From Trachipleistophora hominis (Eukaryota > Microsporidia > Pleistophoridae), in NCBI GenBank assembly GCA_000316135.1, contig JH993846.1, positions 8,292-18,668 on the forward strand: a DNA stretch of 10,377 nucleotides, read 5' to 3'. Positions 7,752-10,377 of the stretch are shown here, one piece after another (within the stretch, counting starts at the first letter, position 1; every line of letters begins with the position of its first letter). The notes under the pieces were generated by a model. It was not told where the DNA came from, searched no databases, and saw only the letters and a program-made list of their open reading frames with translations. The position numbers were made by a program, and so were the translations under genes.

Positions 7752-8141
7752 TTATGTCTTTTTATGTCCGCCCGCAATCTCGTAGTACAAGCACATGCCA
7801 AACATAGCCAATGTGAATAAAACAGACCATCGGAAAAAAACAACTACGGTCTTTCCCAGCCAGCACAGATACAACAAATCGAATAACAAGCCAACGACAC
7901 CTTTACCCGATAAATTTGCACATGGCACTGTCCGAGAATCAACAATTTTCGTTTTTGAGAATCTGTAGAGAAGAAATATAATCAATAATTCAAAACTAAA
8001 GTACACGGAGCTTAACGTGGAGTATCGTCCGAATGCTAAAAGTGTAAGAACAGGAACGATTGACACTAATTCACCAACGATCACATTCTTGAAGATTTGT
8101 CTGTTGGTAGCAATTATTTTCTTATCGGATGCGCCGGACAT
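7752..8141 (-). CDS. SND2/TMEM208-family ER membrane protein
   Basis: This 129-residue protein has four predicted membrane helices (about 20-37, 43-60, 83-101, 103-120). The family acts at the ER in the SRP-independent (SND) targeting route, which can back up tail-anchored and internal-helix protein insertion. Family hallmarks are a short charged N-terminus leading into NRQIFKNVIVGELVS (residues 13-27), two helices, a loop, then GKGVVGLLFDLLYLCWLGK (79-97). The last resembles the G-x(n)-DLLY-x-x-W segment before the last helix pair in fungal SND2. The end is short and basic (GGHKKT). The frame is open further upstream, but only from a TTG, so I place the start at the ATG at 8141, which has CCC 9-11 bases upstream. 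It is shorter than the roughly 170-residue human TMEM208. The match is from recalled family pattern; another small ER four-helix protein is possible. Confidence 0.65.
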   Translation of the reverse strand: MSGASDKKIIATNRQIFKNVIVGELVSIVPVLTLLAFGRYSTLSSVYFSFELLIIFLLYRFSKTKIVDSRTVPCANLSGKGVVGLLFDLLYLCWLGKTVVVFFRWSVLFTLAMFGMCLYYEIAGGHKKT

Positions 8142-8149
8142 TACTTTAA

Positions 8150-8152
8150 GGG
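8150..8152 (-). promoter_or_regulatory. CCC element before the SND2-like gene
   Basis: On the minus strand CCC lies 9-11 bases before the ATG at 8141. This resembles the C-rich start-proximal element reported in microsporidia and supports choosing this ATG over the longer frame. Three bases alone are weak evidence. Confidence 0.3.
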
Positions 8153-9241
8153 AGTAAACAAATAAAATAATTAAAATTCTTGGGCAGCAACACAAAACGT
8201 TGGTGTTGAGTGCGTCGTATTTTCAACAATGAAAATAAATAATTTTATTTACAACTGCTGACTGCAGAATCAATTCTAAAACTTTTGAATTAAATGTAAA
8301 ATTTTCTTTATTTTGTTATATTAGTAACGCTACGTTGTCTCATGGCAGTAAGAAGAAAGTTAACCAGACGGGAATTTCGCACGTGAAAAAACCATTCTTG
8401 AAACATTTATCAGTTAAATATCCATTGGTTGCTGTAACATGCCAATTTTGACAGTATTTCATAGGTTATAAGGAGCAAACAAAAACATGAACGGGTTTCA
8501 TCCTTATAGAGTATCCTTGTCGTGTTCTATAATTAATTTTCTTTGAGCTAACAGTGTCTGGTAAATAAAACATAATGAACAATAATACAATAGCATGATA
8601 TAAATGGAGAATAGACCTATTAATGATGTTTTAGATCAATATTGTGGTACAATAAATTGTCTTTAATTTGATAACAATAACTATTTATAGAATTTGTAGT
8701 TTTATCATAAAAATACGTTTAAAGTATAAATAGATTGAACTGCAAAAAGCTGTGAAATTACATGGACGGTATATTACAATCCTCATATTGAGAGAAAATC
8801 TCTCTTTTACTATTTTTACCACACTAAATCATTTGGAGAGCATTCGTTAAATACTTATGAGGTATTAATTAATTTTCACTTGAACAAATTAAATGAATAG
8901 GAAAGTGTTTTTAATATGGGGTATACAACACAAGACCTGATTCGTACGTAATTTTAGATAAAACTTTGACATATGGAAATAATATGCGTGTTTTATGTTT
9001 AAGAAGGAAGTAATGATGCTTGAAGGATACTATTCTCTGTATAAACATAAACGAAAAGTGCAAATCACAAGGAATAGAATATGAGAATATATAAATTTTA
9101 AAAAATAAAAGAATACTAAGATATAGACCAATAAACATATGGTATAATGTTAAATACACAAATTTCTGATTTAATAGTTATTTTGTATACGTTATACGCA
9201 ATAAATTATTAAAAATAGGATGTGAATTACAAGGAATATAC

Positions 9242-9262
9242 CCATGTTTATATTTAACATGG
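9242..9262. repeat. small hairpin CCATGTT / AACATGG
   Basis: CCATGTT (9242-9248) and AACATGG (9256-9262) are exact reverse complements with a 7-base A/T loop. The internal TATTTAACAT (9251-9260) is also the reverse complement of ATGTTAAATA at 9147-9156, so two alternative pairings are possible. No function is evident. Confidence 0.5.
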
Positions 9263-9741
9263 AGTATTAGATGGTATATTGCTTTGTGTTGTTTTGTCTT
9301 ATCCTGTAAATTTTTTAAATTCAAATGTTTACCCTATAAGTCGATTCATTTAAAAATTAGAACTGTTAGATTGGTAGCTTGTATCCAATTTACACATTAC
9401 CTCTTCGTGATATTTCCTCGTATTTTCGTATTTTATGATACATTCACAAAAATTGTATTTTTTTGACTATATAAGTATAGCAAATGTAAAAAAACAAATT
9501 TATCTATTATTTCGGTTGAATATCATCACACTCTTACACTATAATGATAATAACTTTAACAAATAAAACATTCTAGCACTTAATTTGCAACTCATCTTCA
9601 CATGAAAACTAACAATTTGTAAACGATTTAATAAGCATTGTTATTGTAGATTTTTTTGCTTGAAAGTCTGTTTAATTAACACCTTACGCTTCTTCATTAT
9701 TTTTTCGTTAAAAACACACCTCTTCACACACCAAACAAACT

Positions 9742-9768
9742 ATGGCTGGTCAAGATGCGTGTAAATAA
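9742..9768 (+). other. short out-of-frame ATG frame overlapping the start of the last gene
   Basis: An ATG at 9742 opens eight codons (MAGQDACK) ending at TAA 9766-9768, overlapping the ATG at 9755 in another frame. Its leader, CACACCAAACAAACT followed by ATGG, resembles the leader of the DHHC gene (CACACCAAA...AACAAAC then ATGG). It may be a translation-dampening upstream ORF, or the true start of the downstream gene disrupted by a frameshift, an unrecognised intron or a sequencing error. Confidence 0.4.
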
Positions 9769-9779
9769 CGCCACGGTTG

Positions 9780-9784
9780 CCCCC
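9780..9784 (+). promoter_or_regulatory. CCCCC element before ATG 9791
   Basis: A run of five C lies 7-11 bases before the ATG at 9791, matching the spacing of the C-rich elements before the starts at 6378 and 8141. It is the main reason to prefer 9791 as a start. If translation starts at 9755 it would simply be coding sequence (Ala-Pro-Ala codons). Confidence 0.35.
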
Positions 9785-9790
9785 GCAAAA

Positions 9791-10096
9791 ATGAGTTCCG
9801 CAAAAAGAAGCAAAAAAATAGAACACGATTTGGAGAACGATTATGATAACAATGAAGTTGCACAGCTCAAAATAGATCTGTTAACAGCGTATTTAAAATC
9901 ATTAAGTACTTATAACTACTATGATCGTAAAAATAAACAAGCGAATCTCATGTTTTTAAAGATATCAACACTATTAGAAAAATTTTTGCAGTTTGAAAAC
10001 AAGAAACGATATAACGATAAAACACGTGGAATATTTGTTGAAAGCAAAGTTGTAGATAAGAAGGAAACAGCGCTTAAAATGAATAAGAAGTTGTGA
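9791..10096 (+). CDS. small Lys-rich helical orphan protein, 101 aa
   Basis: I do not recognise this protein. The frame opens at ATG 9755 (113 residues); I prefer the ATG at 9791 (101 residues) because a C-run precedes it and the first 12 residues look like leader. From the 9791 start, residues 1-20 are charged (MSSAKRSKKIEHDLENDYDN). Residues about 22-72 are predicted helical, with regularly spaced Leu and Ile (VAQLKIDLLTAYLKSLSTY, then ANLMFLKISTLLEKFLQF). The tail (about 73-101) is Lys-rich and hydrophilic. There is no signal peptide or membrane helix. A small helical subunit of a nuclear or chromatin complex would fit the composition, but that is a guess. A conflicting ATG lies upstream at 9742. 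The frame is intact to TGA. Confidence 0.65.
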   Translation: MSSAKRSKKIEHDLENDYDNNEVAQLKIDLLTAYLKSLSTYNYYDRKNKQANLMFLKISTLLEKFLQFENKKRYNDKTRGIFVESKVVDKKETALKMNKKL

Positions 10097-10377
10097 AGAA
10101 CGTAAATTGTTTTATGTAGCTGAATTCATCATTTTTTTCTTGATTAAAATTCTATTTAAACTTTTGTTTTAATGTTCAACCATTTGATTTCTTGGAAGAG
10201 AATGGTGTTAGATGTTATTTAACTCGAATATAACCACGTTAAATAAATAATCAAATAATAGTAAAAAAAATAGTGTAAAATATTTATTGTAATTGTGCTT
10301 TTATATATAGAAATATCATTGTCTACGTTATATTTTTTAGGATGGTTATTGAATTGACCGCCATAAACGTTCGTATT
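10097..10377. other. right-edge spacer with two possible edge genes
   Basis: Two readings of the right edge compete. On the plus strand ATG 10342 begins MVIELTAINVRI and stays open to the last base. On the minus strand a frame is open from 10377 down to a TAA at 10219-10221 (52 codons), ending in a Tyr/Ile/Leu-rich run that could be a C-terminal membrane helix or AT-rich noise. Neither can be settled here. The AT-rich remainder shows nothing else. Confidence 0.3.

Larger units (their letters stand above)
8142..9741. other. 1.6 kb gene-free stretch between divergent genes
   Basis: This is the longest stretch without a credible gene. Frames of 60 and 82 codons (9284-9466 plus, 8911-9159 minus) begin with TTG or GTG and encode Phe/Ile/Tyr-rich strings, so I call neither. 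No transposase or reverse-transcriptase fragment, tRNA or rRNA signature was seen. The only structure noticed is a set of inverted repeats near 9131-9262 and one AACGTT at 8196. It may be promoter-rich spacer or decayed sequence too old to read. Confidence 0.55.

Noticed and set aside
8142..8195. N-terminal extension of the SND2-like protein
   Set aside because: It would require a TTG start; the ATG at 8141 has an upstream CCC and gives a family-like N-terminus.
8911..9466. 82-codon minus frame and 60-codon plus frame in the long spacer
   Set aside because: They begin with GTG and TTG respectively and encode hydrophobic, Phe/Tyr-rich low-complexity strings.

Overview
The window looks like nuclear DNA of a highly reduced eukaryote, most probably a microsporidian. 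This is inferred from the gene content and style. All recognisable proteins are eukaryotic: an ankyrin-DHHC palmitoyltransferase, the mismatch-repair protein MSH6, an R-SNARE and an ER membrane protein of the SND2/TMEM208 family. They are shorter than their yeast and animal relatives. Every gene is a single uninterrupted frame, the DNA is AT-rich (roughly one third G+C by eye), and TAA, TAG and TGA all end genes, so the code looks standard. No sequence search was possible, so genus is not claimed. Another intron-poor reduced fungus remains possible.

Layout, left to right: (1) a possible C-terminal tail of a + strand gene running in from the left edge (1-96). (2) An ankyrin-repeat DHHC S-acyltransferase on the minus strand (163-1254). 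(3) A 751 bp divergent spacer with a strong AT-rich hairpin. (4) MSH6 on the plus strand (2006-4675). (5) A 671 bp convergent spacer with clustered AACGTT palindromes. (6) A minimal tail-anchored R-SNARE on the minus strand (5347-5616). (7) A 761 bp divergent spacer. (8) An unrecognised 368-residue protein on the plus strand (6378-7484). (9) A short convergent spacer. (10) A four-helix membrane protein assigned to SND2/TMEM208 on the minus strand (7752-8141; its true ATG lies inside a longer frame opened by a TTG). (11) About 1.6 kb without a convincing gene. (12) A small lysine-rich orphan on the plus strand (9791-10096, or from 9755), with an out-of-frame ATG just upstream. (13) A right-edge spacer that may hold the start or end of another gene.

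The genes do not form one pathway. Three concern endomembranes: SND2 would help insert or target ER membrane proteins, including tail-anchored ones such as the SNARE; the SNARE drives vesicle fusion; and the DHHC enzyme would lipid-modify membrane proteins. MSH6 acts in nuclear mismatch repair with MSH2. No transposon, CRISPR array, tRNA or rRNA was recognised. I found no convincing new biological system. The points most worth checking are the altered DHHC active-site surroundings, the noncoding AACGTT enrichment, the start-site problem of the last gene, and the two orphan proteins.
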